Positions 36,366 through 45,508 of a stretch of DNA of 64,000 nt are shown here, in pieces (within the stretch, counting starts at the first letter, position 1; the number at the start of each line of letters is the position of its first letter). A program made the position numbers and the translations under genes. The notes beneath the pieces were generated by a model. It had not been told where the DNA came from. It did no database searches and saw only the letters and a program-made list of their open reading frames with translations. The stretch is from Pseudonocardia autotrophica. GTDB lineage: Bacteria > Actinomycetota > Actinomycetes > Mycobacteriales > Pseudonocardiaceae. The stretch lies in assembly GCF_003945385.1 (NCBI RefSeq), contig NZ_AP018920.1:62001-126000 (forward strand). The letters run 5' to 3'.

Positions 36366-37262
36366 ATGGACGTCCTGCGCATTCCCGCCGCCGTGACCTC
36401 CCGGTTGCCGGGCAGACTCGGGGAGACCGTCGGTGCGGCCGGTTCCCCGGTGGTCTCCGTGGTGCGGCTGCACGGCGTGATCAGCGCCCAGGCCGCGCCG
36501 GTTCCCCGTCAGGTCCTCAACGCCGCCTCGGTGGAGAAGGTCCTGGAGCGTGCGTTCGCACCGGACAGGCTCGCCGCGGTCGCCCTGGTGATCAACTCTC
36601 CGGGCGGGTCGCCGACCCAGTCGCAGCTGATCGGTGACCGGATCCGCGGCCTGGCCGCGGAGAAGGACGTGCCGGTGCTCGCGTTCTGCGAGGACGTCGC
36701 GGCGTCCGGCGGGTACTGGCTGGCCTGTGCGGCCGACGAGATCTACGCCTGCTCGACGTCGATCGTCGGCTCGATCGGTGTGATCAGCGCCGGGTTCGGG
36801 CTGGAGGGCCTGATCGATCGGTGGGGTGTGACCCGGCGGCTGCACACCGCGGGCGGCTCGAAGTCCCGGCTGGACCCGTTCCTGCCGGAGAAGCCGGAGG
36901 ACGTCGCCTGGCTGACCGGGTTGCAGGAGCAGCTGCACGAGCGGTTCGTCGGCTGGGTCCGGGAGCGGCGCGGGGACCGGCTGGACAGCGGGACCGAGCT
37001 GTTCGACGGCGAGGTGTGGCTGGGTGAGCGGGCCCGCGAGCTCGGGCTGATCGACGGGATCGGCACCGCGCACGACGTGCTCACCGAGCGCTTCCCGGAT
37101 GCCGAGCAGCGTCCGGTCGACCAGCGCAAGCCGCTGCTCGCCCGGCTGGGGGCCGGTGGCGCGGCGTCGGTCGGTCACCCGGGAGTGGACCCTGCTGCGA
37201 TCGGGTCGGAGCTGCTCACAGCGGTCGAGACGAGAGCCACCTGGGCACGGTTCGGGTTGTGA
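36366..37262 (+). CDS. S49 (SppA-like) serine peptidase
   Basis: 298 residues from ATG at 36366, with -10 box TACGGT (36352-36357) eight bases upstream. Clp/crotonase-fold core: VALVINSPGGSPTQS, nucleophile Ser in DVAASGGYWLACAADEIYA, SIVGSIGVIS and the general-base Lys probably in TAGGSKSRLDP. No membrane helix or signal sequence is visible, unlike E. coli SppA. It is inserted between the LytS and LytTR genes, but its own leaderless-type promoter may make it independent. Confidence 0.9.
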   Translation: MDVLRIPAAVTSRLPGRLGETVGAAGSPVVSVVRLHGVISAQAAPVPRQVLNAASVEKVLERAFAPDRLAAVALVINSPGGSPTQSQLIGDRIRGLAAEKDVPVLAFCEDVAASGGYWLACAADEIYACSTSIVGSIGVISAGFGLEGLIDRWGVTRRLHTAGGSKSRLDPFLPEKPEDVAWLTGLQEQLHERFVGWVRERRGDRLDSGTELFDGEVWLGERARELGLIDGIGTAHDVLTERFPDAEQRPVDQRKPLLARLGAGGAASVGHPGVDPAAIGSELLTAVETRATWARFGL

Positions 37263-37433
37263 GACAGGCGGTCGCCGTAGCCGCGCCGGGACCTCGCCAC
37301 GTGTCCGGACGGTCACCGATCCGGTTCGTGCCCTGGCACTCCGCGCGTCGGCACGTCACCATGGTCGCGGCGCAGGGCGATCATCGAGGTCGATGGGTTC
37401 CCGGTCCGGGACCGGAAGCAGGATGAGGAGATC

Positions 37434-38279
37434 GTGGACAGCAACGAGACCACTCGGGGACTGGTCGTGCTCGCGGTGGACGACGAGCAGCCCGCGCTCG
37501 AGGAGATGGCATTCCTGCTGAACGAGGACGCGCGTGTCACGACCGTCCTCAAGGCCGGTGAGTCCACCGAGGCGCTGCGCATCCTGAACGGGCGCCGGGC
37601 CGGCGCTCCGGCGGGCGGACTGCCCGGTGGGGCCGGCGATGTCGCCGAGCAGACCGACATCGACGCCGTGTTCCTCGACATCCGGATGCCCGGGCTGGAC
37701 GGCCTGGAGCTCGCCCGGGTGCTGAAGAACATGGCGGTGCAGCCGGCGATCGTGTTCGTCACCGCACACGACGACCGTGCCGTCGACGCCTACGACGTCG
37801 GCGCCATCGACTACCTGCTCAAGCCGCTGCGCACCGAGCGGCTCTCCGCGGCACTGGACCGGATCCTCTCGACCCGCCGCAGCGGGCCCGTCGAGCAGGC
37901 CCGCGACGACTCCGGCGACGACGAGGTGATCCCGGTCGAGCTGGCCGGAACCACCAAGCTCGTGCCGCGCTCCGCCGTGCGCTATGTCGAGGCTCAGGGC
38001 GACTACGCCCGGCTGCACACCACCGACGGCAGCCACCTCGTGCGGATTCCGCTGTCGGTGCTGGAGGACCGCTGGCGGGACGCCGGATTCGTCCGGATCC
38101 ACCGGTCGTTCCTGGTCGCGTTGCCGCTGGTCACCGAGCTGCGGCTGGCCGGCTCCGGGTACGTCGTGCGGATCGGGTCCGGGCCGGAGACCGCCGAGCT
38201 GCCGGTCAGCCGCCGGCACACCCGTGAGCTGAAGGACCGCCTCGTCCGCGCGACCAAGCAGGCGTGGAGTCAGAGGTGA
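37434..38279 (+). CDS. LytTR-family response regulator
   Basis: 281 residues, GTG start with GAGGAG upstream. Receiver domain (about 10-145): DDEQPALEEM, phospho-acceptor Asp in VFLDIRMPGLDG, Lys in LLKPL. A Gly/Ala insertion (GAPAGGLPGGAG) widens the loop before the Asp. The LytTR DNA-binding domain (about 170-275) has VRYVEAQGDYARLH and VRIHRSFLVALPLV. It is paired with the kinase at 35014 and translationally coupled (GTGA) to the next gene, so it likely controls the transport genes downstream. Confidence 0.93.
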   Translation: MDSNETTRGLVVLAVDDEQPALEEMAFLLNEDARVTTVLKAGESTEALRILNGRRAGAPAGGLPGGAGDVAEQTDIDAVFLDIRMPGLDGLELARVLKNMAVQPAIVFVTAHDDRAVDAYDVGAIDYLLKPLRTERLSAALDRILSTRRSGPVEQARDDSGDDEVIPVELAGTTKLVPRSAVRYVEAQGDYARLHTTDGSHLVRIPLSVLEDRWRDAGFVRIHRSFLVALPLVTELRLAGSGYVVRIGSGPETAELPVSRRHTRELKDRLVRATKQAWSQR

Positions 38280-40768
38280 GCAGGTCCACCGGCGGCGTTC
38301 AGCCGTCGGTGCGTCCGGCGTCCGATGAGGAGACGCCGGGCGAACGCGACGATTCCGCGACGCCACGCAACGGTGCCGTGTGGCCCAACCGCGCGGCCCG
38401 CACCGGGGGCTCCGGAGGATCCGGCGGCCCGGACCGGGCGAACCGCAACGGGGGTGCCCCGGCCGGGGCACCGGCGGCACAGCCGGGCGCACCGGGCCCC
38501 GAGGCGGCCGGTGGGCAGCACCCGCGGGCCGGGGCGGCCGGCCCGGTCGCGCCGCGCCCGCGCAGCCCGGCGTTCTCCGGCGGCGTCCCGCGGCCGGTCG
38601 ATCCACCCACCGGCGCGGGTGACACCGGTGCTGGGCACCCCGCGGCCACGTACGCCGGCTCCGGGGGGCAGGCCGCGAACGGTGTGCCGGCCGGGCACCC
38701 CGCCGCAGGGCACGCCGGCTCCGGACGGCCCATCGCGAGCGATGCCGAGGCCGGGTACGGCGCCGCTGCGGCAGACCCCGGAGCCGGACGCCCTCCTGAG
38801 CCTGACCCCGGGGCCGGGCAGCCGGCTGAGCCGGACCCCGTAGCCGAGCGCCCCGGCGCGGAGCCCCCTGCCGTGGAGCCCCCTGCCACTGAGCCCCCCG
38901 CCGCCCAGCCGGGCAACACCGGACCCGGGCCGGCACCCGACGGGAGCAGTACCCCGACCGCGTCCGCGGACCGGCCAGGGCGTCGCGCCCGTCGCGAGGC
39001 CGCCGGGAACGGCGCCGACGAGACCGGCGCCGGTGCTGACGGCGCCGACTGGCTGCAGCAGGAGATCGCGCGCCGGGTCGCGGACCGCGCCGGAAGAGCG
39101 AGCAGGCACGCCCGCGCCGACCAGGCTGCGGAACACCCCGCCGCCGGACACGCTGTCGCTGAGCAGCCCGCCGTCGAGCACCCTGTCGCCGAACGCTCCG
39201 CCGCTGAGCACCCAGTAGCCGGGCATCCCGCTGCCGGGCACCCTGCTGCCGAGCTCCCCCTCGTCGAGCACCCTGGGGCCGAGCACCCTGGGGCCGAGCG
39301 CCCCGACGCGGAACGCGGGGCCGCCCCGCTCCCCACCGCGACACCGTCGCCTCCCGAGGGGCCGACCGATCCCGGATCGGACGGCACCGGGCCCGACGAC
39401 GAGCACCGAGAGCCGCAGCATCCCCGGGCGCGCTCCGGATACCCGCGTCCGCGCTCCACGCTGATGCCGGACCCCTACGCCCCGGACGGCGTGCGCGACT
39501 CCGCCGCGGCCGACGGCTGGCCCGCGCCCGGCCGTCCCACATCCGGCGCGCCCACCGACAGCGGCAAGCAGTGGCCGCCGGCGACCGGCGCGGCCGGACT
39601 GCCGCGGCGCATCCCGGGCGCGACGACCGAGTGGAGCCGCGGCTGGGCACCGGACCGGAGCGCGCTGCTCGGCGGTGCCGGCGCGACCCCCGCCGACGCG
39701 CCCCCGGCCGACGCCGGCACCGAGACCGGCCCCGGCGCGGACGTGCACCCCGAGACCAGGCCGGTCCCCACCCGCTGGAGCGCGGCGGGCCGTCGCAGCC
39801 GCCCCGATGTGGTCGCCGACCCGCCCGGTGTCACACCCCCCACCGGGGCTCCCGCCGCTCCCGGCGAACGCCCGGACGCACTGTCCGACAACCCGCACCA
39901 AGACGCCGGCGGCGACCTGCCCGAAGACGCGGGCGGCGACCTGCGCGGAGGCGTGCGCGGGGACCTGCGCGGAGACGTCCGCAGTGACATGCGCGGAGGC
40001 GTCCGCGGTGACCTGCGCGGAGACGTCCGCAGCGATGTCCACAGCCGTGTCCACGGCGCCGGCCACAGCGACATCGACGGCGACCTGTACGACGACGACT
40101 CGTACGGTGACTCGTACGACGACCTGGCCGACGACCTGGACGACGACGTCCACGGTGACCTGCACGACGACCTGCACGACGACCTACGCGGCCCGGCCGC
40201 CGAGCGCACCGAGGTCATCTGGCGCGCCCCAGGCCTCGACACCCCGGTGGCGCCCGCCCCGGCCCCGGACCCGGGCGCCGATCTGACGGCCACCTCGTTC
40301 GCGCCCTACACCGGCGCCCGGCCCCGCCGGTTCGCCGCGGCGCCGACCGTCGCACCGGAGCAGGACGGCACCGCCGGCCCCGATGGCTCCGGCGGCACCG
40401 ACGGCCCGGGCAGCAACCGGGTGCGCATCGTGCTGTCCGAGCGCCGGTCGACCGCGCACTCCTCGCGCGGGCTCTCCGACGTGCAGGACCCGGGCGCGGT
40501 CGGCACCCTGCTCCGCAACTCGCTGGTCCGGACCCAGCTGCTGCTCGCCCTGCGGGTGAGCCTGGTCGCGCTGTTCACCCTCGGCATGCTGCCCGCGCTG
40601 TTCATGGCGCTGCCGGTGCTCGGCCAGATCGAGGTGGTCGGGATCCGGCTGCCCTGGCTGCTGCTCGGACTGCTCGTCTATCCGTTCCTGCTCGGTCTGG
40701 GCTGGTGGTACGTGCGCTCGGCCGAGTCGGTCGAACAGGACTTCGCCGACGACGTGGCGGACCGGTGA
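38276..40768 (+). CDS. Long low-complexity protein with C-terminal two-helix membrane domain
   Basis: 830 residues from GTG at 38276, overlapping the regulator stop. About 740 residues are Pro/Ala/Gly/Asp-rich without recognisable domains, with tandem AEHPVAGHPAA-type repeats (about 280-350) and a strongly acidic DLRGDVRSD/DLHDDLHDDL tract (about 545-650). The last 85 residues contain two membrane helices (VSLVALFTLGMLPALFMAL and PWLLLGLLVYPFLLGLGWWYV) and an acidic end, like the small hydrophobic proteins that precede acetate-type symporters. The stop overlaps the symporter start, so it is probably that partner with a huge disordered cytoplasmic extension. Confidence 0.82.
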   Translation: MSRSTGGVQPSVRPASDEETPGERDDSATPRNGAVWPNRAARTGGSGGSGGPDRANRNGGAPAGAPAAQPGAPGPEAAGGQHPRAGAAGPVAPRPRSPAFSGGVPRPVDPPTGAGDTGAGHPAATYAGSGGQAANGVPAGHPAAGHAGSGRPIASDAEAGYGAAAADPGAGRPPEPDPGAGQPAEPDPVAERPGAEPPAVEPPATEPPAAQPGNTGPGPAPDGSSTPTASADRPGRRARREAAGNGADETGAGADGADWLQQEIARRVADRAGRASRHARADQAAEHPAAGHAVAEQPAVEHPVAERSAAEHPVAGHPAAGHPAAELPLVEHPGAEHPGAERPDAERGAAPLPTATPSPPEGPTDPGSDGTGPDDEHREPQHPRARSGYPRPRSTLMPDPYAPDGVRDSAAADGWPAPGRPTSGAPTDSGKQWPPATGAAGLPRRIPGATTEWSRGWAPDRSALLGGAGATPADAPPADAGTETGPGADVHPETRPVPTRWSAAGRRSRPDVVADPPGVTPPTGAPAAPGERPDALSDNPHQDAGGDLPEDAGGDLRGGVRGDLRGDVRSDMRGGVRGDLRGDVRSDVHSRVHGAGHSDIDGDLYDDDSYGDSYDDLADDLDDDVHGDLHDDLHDDLRGPAAERTEVIWRAPGLDTPVAPAPAPDPGADLTATSFAPYTGARPRRFAAAPTVAPEQDGTAGPDGSGGTDGPGSNRVRIVLSERRSTAHSSRGLSDVQDPGAVGTLLRNSLVRTQLLLALRVSLVALFTLGMLPALFMALPVLGQIEVVGIRLPWLLLGLLVYPFLLGLGWWYVRSAESVEQDFADDVADR

Positions 40769-42522
40769 GCCTGACCGCCATCGCGTCGCTGGTCGCGATC
40801 GTCCTGGTGGCCGTGGTGTCCGCGGTCATCGGCTCGATCGCCCACCGGACGCGGCTGACCTCGGACTTCCTGGTCGCCTCCCGGACCGTGCCATCCCGGC
40901 TGAACGCCGGAGCGATCTCCGGCGAGTACCTGTCCGCGGCGTCGTTCCTCGGGATCGCCGGGCTGATCCTGGTGGAGGGGGTCGACGGGCTCTGGTACGC
41001 CGTCGGCTATACCGCCGGTTACCTGTTGCTGTTGTTGTTCGTGGCGGCCCCGCTGCGCCGCTCCGGCGCCTACACGGTGCCCGACTTCGCCGACGCCCGG
41101 CTCGCCTCACCGGCCCTGCGACGGGTCTGCGCCGCCGTCGTCATCGTGATCTGCTGGCTGTACCTGCTGCCCCAGCTGCAGGGCGCCGGACTGACCCTCG
41201 GCATCGTGACGGGCCTGCCGGACTGGATCGGCTCGGCCGGGGCCGGCGTCATCGTGCTGGCGACCGTCGCGTTCGGCGGGATGCGTTCGGTGACGTTCGT
41301 GCAGGCGTTCCAGTACTGGTTCAAGCTGACCGCGCTGGCCGTCCCCGCGGTGATCGGGCTCGCGATCTGGTTCGGCGACGACCACACCTTCGCCCGGGAC
41401 GAGCCGCCGGAGTTCCGCGAGCCGACGACCGTCTCGGTGACGACCCCGGTCACGCTGGACGTCCGGCTCTCCGTCGACGTGACCGCGCGCGGCACGGTGG
41501 ACGGGGTGCCGGTCGACGGCCCGCTGCGCTGGGTCGCCGGGTCATCGCACGACATCGCACCCGGCACCGAGCTGGGCTTCGCGGCAGGCGAGCCGGTCCC
41601 GGTGACCAGCGGCGCGCCCACCGACGACGAGAGCTGGCTGCGCCCGTTCGCCGGCTCCGGCGATCACCAGCTGCTGGGCACGTACTCGCTGATCCTGGCG
41701 ACCTTCCTCGGCACCATGGGCCTGCCGCACGTGCTGGGCCGCTTCTACACCAACTCCGACGGACGGGCGGCCCGGCGCAGCGCCGTCGTCGTACTGGCGA
41801 TGCTCGGCGGCTTCTACATCCTGGTGACGCTGTTGGGCGCCCTGTCCCGGGTGTACACGCCGCAGCTGCTGGTCACCGGCCGGTCGGACGCCGCGGTACT
41901 GCTGCTGCCCACCGCCATCCTGGGCAGCGGACTGCTCGGTGCGCTGGTGGCCGGACTGGTCGCGGCCGGGGCGTGGGCGGCGTTCCTGTCGACCGCGTCC
42001 GGGCTGCTGGTGAGCCTGGCCAGTGTGGTGTCCACCGACGTGCTGCCCGGCAAGGGGCGGATGACCCGCAAGTTCCCGCTGGCCACCGTGCTCGCCGGGC
42101 TGCCGCCGACCGTGGTGGCGCTGGTCCCGACCGGGCTGAACTTCGCCGAGGCCGTCGCGCTGGTCTTCGCGGTCGCGGCGTCGACGTTCTGCCCGCTGCT
42201 GGTGCTCGGCATCTGGTGGCGTGGCCTCACCGACGTCGGCGCGATCGTCGGCGTCCTCGTCGGCGGGATCACCTCGGCCGCAGCGGTCGTCGCGGCGCTC
42301 GCCGGGCTGGACACCGCCTTCCTCGGGCCGGCGGCCGGCTGGGTCGAGGTGCTGCTGTACCGCCCGGCGATCGTGAGCGTGCCGCTCGCGTTCGCGACGA
42401 TGATCGCCGCCTCGTTGCTCACCCGGGAGCGGCGACCGGAGGACGCCGGTCAGGTGATGTTGCGACTCCACGCACCCGAACGACTGGGCCTTATGCGTGA
42501 CAGGCTCGACGATCGGACCTGA
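40765..42522 (+). CDS. Sodium:solute symporter (ActP-like) 1
   Basis: 585 residues from GTG at 40765 (GTGA overlap). About 13 membrane helices of the SSS family, with SGEYLSAASFLGIAGLIL near the N-terminus, FGGMRSVTFVQAFQYWFK, and TFLGTMGLPHVLGRFYTN. A loop of about 85 residues (about 210-300) is inserted between helices, as in many actinobacterial acetate permease homologues. Monocarboxylate uptake with Na+ or H+ is likely. It ends the coupled regulator-partner-symporter series. Confidence 0.92.
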   Translation: MSLTAIASLVAIVLVAVVSAVIGSIAHRTRLTSDFLVASRTVPSRLNAGAISGEYLSAASFLGIAGLILVEGVDGLWYAVGYTAGYLLLLLFVAAPLRRSGAYTVPDFADARLASPALRRVCAAVVIVICWLYLLPQLQGAGLTLGIVTGLPDWIGSAGAGVIVLATVAFGGMRSVTFVQAFQYWFKLTALAVPAVIGLAIWFGDDHTFARDEPPEFREPTTVSVTTPVTLDVRLSVDVTARGTVDGVPVDGPLRWVAGSSHDIAPGTELGFAAGEPVPVTSGAPTDDESWLRPFAGSGDHQLLGTYSLILATFLGTMGLPHVLGRFYTNSDGRAARRSAVVVLAMLGGFYILVTLLGALSRVYTPQLLVTGRSDAAVLLLPTAILGSGLLGALVAGLVAAGAWAAFLSTASGLLVSLASVVSTDVLPGKGRMTRKFPLATVLAGLPPTVVALVPTGLNFAEAVALVFAVAASTFCPLLVLGIWWRGLTDVGAIVGVLVGGITSAAAVVAALAGLDTAFLGPAAGWVEVLLYRPAIVSVPLAFATMIAASLLTRERRPEDAGQVMLRLHAPERLGLMRDRLDDRT

Positions 42523-42716
42523 TCGAAACCCGTTCGGCGCTGACCCTGTGTAACCGGGGTGGCCGAGTGGCTGGTACAAATCGGGCACTTTCCCATCGTT
42601 TGAGACGCCCTCTCGTCACTGCCAGCATTCGTCGTCGTTGTGCGAGGTAAGGGTGTCCCGCGGCCTGCTCGGCCCCGGACGCACCCGGCTCCCCGCCAGT
42701 ACGAGGTGAAAGGCCG

Positions 42717-43085
42717 GTGAACGGCGCCATGAGCAGCCCCGCAGAGGGCCCGGACGGGACGGTGTACCAACAGGTCCAGGCCACCCCCGAGTTCCAGGCG
42801 CTCCGTACCCGGCTGCGCCGGTACGTGTTCCCGATGACTGCGGTCTTCCTGGTCTGGTACCTGGCGTATGTCCTGCTCGCCGGTTACGCCCCCGAGTTCA
42901 TGGCCATCCGGGTCGTCGGGACGATCACCGTCGGCCTGCTGATCGGCCTCGGCCAGTTCGTCAGCACCTTCGTGATCACCACGCTGTACGTGCGGTTCGC
43001 CGAGCGGGAGCTCGACGGACCGGCCGCCGAGCTGCGTGCCCGGGTCGAGACCGGTCTCGCCGGGGCCCCGGAGGTGCGGGCATGA
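42717..43085 (+). CDS. DUF485 membrane protein, partner of the next symporter
   Basis: 122 residues from GTG at 42717; ATG at 42729 is also possible. Two membrane helices (about 43-63 and 72-100) with the DUF485 hallmark of FPMTAVFLVWYLAYVLLAGYAPEFM then FVITTLYVRFAERELD. In E. coli YjcH and C. glutamicum MctB, proteins of this family are encoded with acetate/monocarboxylate symporters. Its stop overlaps the next start (ATGA). The 194-bp space before it (42523-42716) has no clear promoter motif I can defend. Confidence 0.9.
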   Translation: MNGAMSSPAEGPDGTVYQQVQATPEFQALRTRLRRYVFPMTAVFLVWYLAYVLLAGYAPEFMAIRVVGTITVGLLIGLGQFVSTFVITTLYVRFAERELDGPAAELRARVETGLAGAPEVRA

Positions 43086-45001
43086 CCGGCTCCGCGTTGG
43101 CCCAGGCCGAGTCCGTCGGCAGCGTCACGGCCAATCTCGGGTTCTTCCTGCTGTTCGTGATCGTGACCCTGCTGATCGTGCTCCGGGTCAGCCGCACCAA
43201 CGCGACCCGCGCCGACTACTACACCGGCGGGCACGCCTTCACCGGTCCGCAGAACGGCACCGCGATCGCCGGTGACTTCCTGTCCGCCGCGTCGTTCCTC
43301 GGGATCGCCGGCGCGATCGCGCTCTACGGCTACGACGGGTTCCTCTACTCGATCGGCTTCCTGGTCGGTTGGCTGATGGCGCTGCTGCTGGTCGCCGAAC
43401 TGCTCCGCAACACCGGGCGCTTCACGATGGGGGACGTGCTGGCGTTCCGGATGCGCCAGCGCCCGGTCCGCGCGGCCGCCGCGACGTCCACCCTGGTCGT
43501 CTCGTTCTTCTATCTGGTCGCCCAGATGGCCGGCGCCGGCGGCCTGATCTCACTGCTGCTGCAGATCCCGAAGGACGACGCGTTCTCGCAGGCGATGGTG
43601 ATCGTCGTCGTGGGCGGTCTGATGATCGTCTACGTGCTGTTCGGCGGCATGAAGGGCACCACCTGGGTGCAGATCATCAAGGCCGGCCTGCTGCTCGTCG
43701 GTTCGGCCGTGATGACCACCTGGGTGCTCGGCCGGTACGGCTTCGACCTGTCCACGGTGCTGGAGCGGGCGACCGAGAACTCCGAGCACGGCGAGGCGGT
43801 GCTCGCCCCGGGCCTGCAGTACACGAACAAGATCGACTTCATCTCGCTGGGGCTCGCGCTGGTGCTCGGCACCGTGGGCCTGCCGCACATCCTGATGCGC
43901 TTCTACACGGTGCCCTCGGCCAAGGAGGCGCGCCGCTCGGTGGTCTGGGCGATCTGGCTGATCGGCACGTTCTACCTGTTCACGCTGGTGCTCGGGTACG
44001 GCGCGATGGCGCTGCTCCCGGCCGGGACGATCACCCGGGCGAACCAGAACGACGCGGCGCCGCTGCTGGCCTACGCGCTCGGCGGCGAGATCATGCTCGG
44101 GCTGATCGCGGCGGTCGCGTTCGCGACGATCCTCGCGGTCGTCGCCGGGCTGACGATCACCGCGTCGGCCTCGTTCGCGCACGACGTCTACGCCAACGTG
44201 ATCCGCCGGGGCAACGCCTCACCGGACGCCGAGGTGCGGGTCGCCCGGACCACCGCCCTGGTGATCGGGCTGGTCGCGATCGGCGGCGGCATCATCGCGA
44301 ACGGCCAGAACGTGGCGTTCCTGGTCGCGCTGGCCTTCGCCGTCGCCGCCTCGGCGAACCTGCCGACGATCCTGTTCTCGCTGTTCTGGAAGCGGTTCAA
44401 CACCACCGGGGCGCTGTGCAGCATCTACGGCGGCGTGCTCATCTGCGTCGGGCTGATCGTGGTCTCGCCCGCGGTGTCCGGTTCGCCGACCTCGATGATC
44501 CCGAGCGCAGACTTCGCGATCTTCCCGCTGTCCAACCCGGGCCTGGTGTCGATCCCGGCTTCGTTCCTGCTCGGGATCGTCGGCACCCTCCTCGGCGGCA
44601 CGGAGCGGTTCGCCGCCGCCCGCTACGCCGAGATGGAGGTCCGGTCGCTGACCGGTGCGGGCGCGGTCCGGGCCACCACCGCACCGAAGGACGAGCCGAA
44701 GCGGGAGCCGGTGACGGCCACCTCCGTGGGTGCGATCCCGACCTACCGTGGCGACGACGGCAGCCGCGCCGGGCGCGCGTCCCACAGGAGGTCGCAGGCG
44801 CGCCCGCAGGCGGCCGCCCGGCAGGCCGGCGAACTGTTCGGCGGATCCGGCGCGACCGGCGCGTACCGGCCGGGGGCGCCCCGAGACCCGGCCCGGCACC
44901 GTTGGTCCCCGCCGGACGCCGGAGCGGGCGAACCGCCGCCGGACGCGAACGAGATGACGCTGCCGCACGGGTCGCTCTTCGGCGACGAGCCGCGGCGCTG
45001 A
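43082..45001 (+). CDS. Sodium:solute symporter (ActP/MctC-like) 2
   Basis: 639 residues, ATG start. SSS family with about 13 helices: DYYTGGHAFTGPQNGTAIAGDFLSAASFLGIAGAI, FGGMKGTTWVQIIKAGLL and LGTVGLPHILMRFYTVPSAKEAR. A hydrophilic C-terminal tail of about 110 residues rich in Arg/Ala/Pro follows the last helix. The DUF485 partner is translationally coupled. It is paralogous to symporter 1 but lacks that protein's large loop, so the two may differ in substrate or affinity. Confidence 0.93.
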   Translation: MTGSALAQAESVGSVTANLGFFLLFVIVTLLIVLRVSRTNATRADYYTGGHAFTGPQNGTAIAGDFLSAASFLGIAGAIALYGYDGFLYSIGFLVGWLMALLLVAELLRNTGRFTMGDVLAFRMRQRPVRAAAATSTLVVSFFYLVAQMAGAGGLISLLLQIPKDDAFSQAMVIVVVGGLMIVYVLFGGMKGTTWVQIIKAGLLLVGSAVMTTWVLGRYGFDLSTVLERATENSEHGEAVLAPGLQYTNKIDFISLGLALVLGTVGLPHILMRFYTVPSAKEARRSVVWAIWLIGTFYLFTLVLGYGAMALLPAGTITRANQNDAAPLLAYALGGEIMLGLIAAVAFATILAVVAGLTITASASFAHDVYANVIRRGNASPDAEVRVARTTALVIGLVAIGGGIIANGQNVAFLVALAFAVAASANLPTILFSLFWKRFNTTGALCSIYGGVLICVGLIVVSPAVSGSPTSMIPSADFAIFPLSNPGLVSIPASFLLGIVGTLLGGTERFAAARYAEMEVRSLTGAGAVRATTAPKDEPKREPVTATSVGAIPTYRGDDGSRAGRASHRRSQARPQAAARQAGELFGGSGATGAYRPGAPRDPARHRWSPPDAGAGEPPPDANEMTLPHGSLFGDEPRR

Positions 45002-45120
45002 CCGGCACCGGCCGGCGCTGACCGGCACCGGACGGCACTGAACTGCGCTGACCGGCACCGGATGGCACCGGATGGCACCGGATGGCACCGGACGGCACCG
45101 AGCGGCACCGGCCGGCCCCG
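45001..45120. repeat. Phased 10-bp tandem repeat, twelve units
   Basis: Cutting from 45001 in tens gives ACCGGCACCG, GCCGGCGCTG, ACCGGCACCG, GACGGCACTG, AACTGCGCTG, ACCGGCACCG, GATGGCACCG three times, GACGGCACCG, AGCGGCACCG and GCCGGCCCCG. The first base is the last base of the symporter stop codon. Confidence 0.92.
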
Positions 45121-45174
45121 AACAGCACTGTCTCTCACCGGATGTTGACGGTGCAGCGTGGCAAGATGGCCGGC

Positions 45175-45504
45175 ATGTCCGAGCCGGTGCCCACCGTGAG
45201 CGTGTCCGATCTCCCCGCCGACGCCCCGATGCTGGACGTCCGTGAGCTCGACGAGTGGACGGCCGGTCACGCCCCGTCCGCCCGTCACCTCCCGATGTCC
45301 GAGCTGGCGGGGCGGGTCGCCGAGGTTCCGGGCGACGATCCGCTCTACGTCGTCTGCCGCTCCGGTGGCCGTTCCGCCAGGGTGGTGGCCTACCTCAGCC
45401 AGCAGGGTTTCCCCGCGGTGAACGTGGCGGGCGGCATGCAGGACTGGGCCGCCGTCGGACGTGACGTGATCACCGACGACGGCAGCGCACCCCGGATCGC
45501 CTGA
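45175..45504 (+). CDS. Rhodanese-like domain protein
   Basis: 109 residues from ATG at 45175; ATG at 45166 is in frame. Single rhodanese domain with MLDVRELDEWTAGHAPSARHLPM and active-site Cys in VVCRSGGRSARVVAYL. A sulfur-carrier role is likely (GlpE-type). CAAGAT at 45162-45167 may be a -10 box for a leaderless transcript. The DUF4328 gene starts four bases after the stop. Confidence 0.92.
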   Translation: MSEPVPTVSVSDLPADAPMLDVRELDEWTAGHAPSARHLPMSELAGRVAEVPGDDPLYVVCRSGGRSARVVAYLSQQGFPAVNVAGGMQDWAAVGRDVITDDGSAPRIA

Positions 45505-45508
45505 GGCG

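Noticed and set aside
38270..40177. 635-residue minus-strand frame opposite the low-complexity gene
   Set aside because: It is Val/Ala/Gly repeat sequence with no domain. The plus frame has overlapping starts and stops with its neighbours and real membrane helices.
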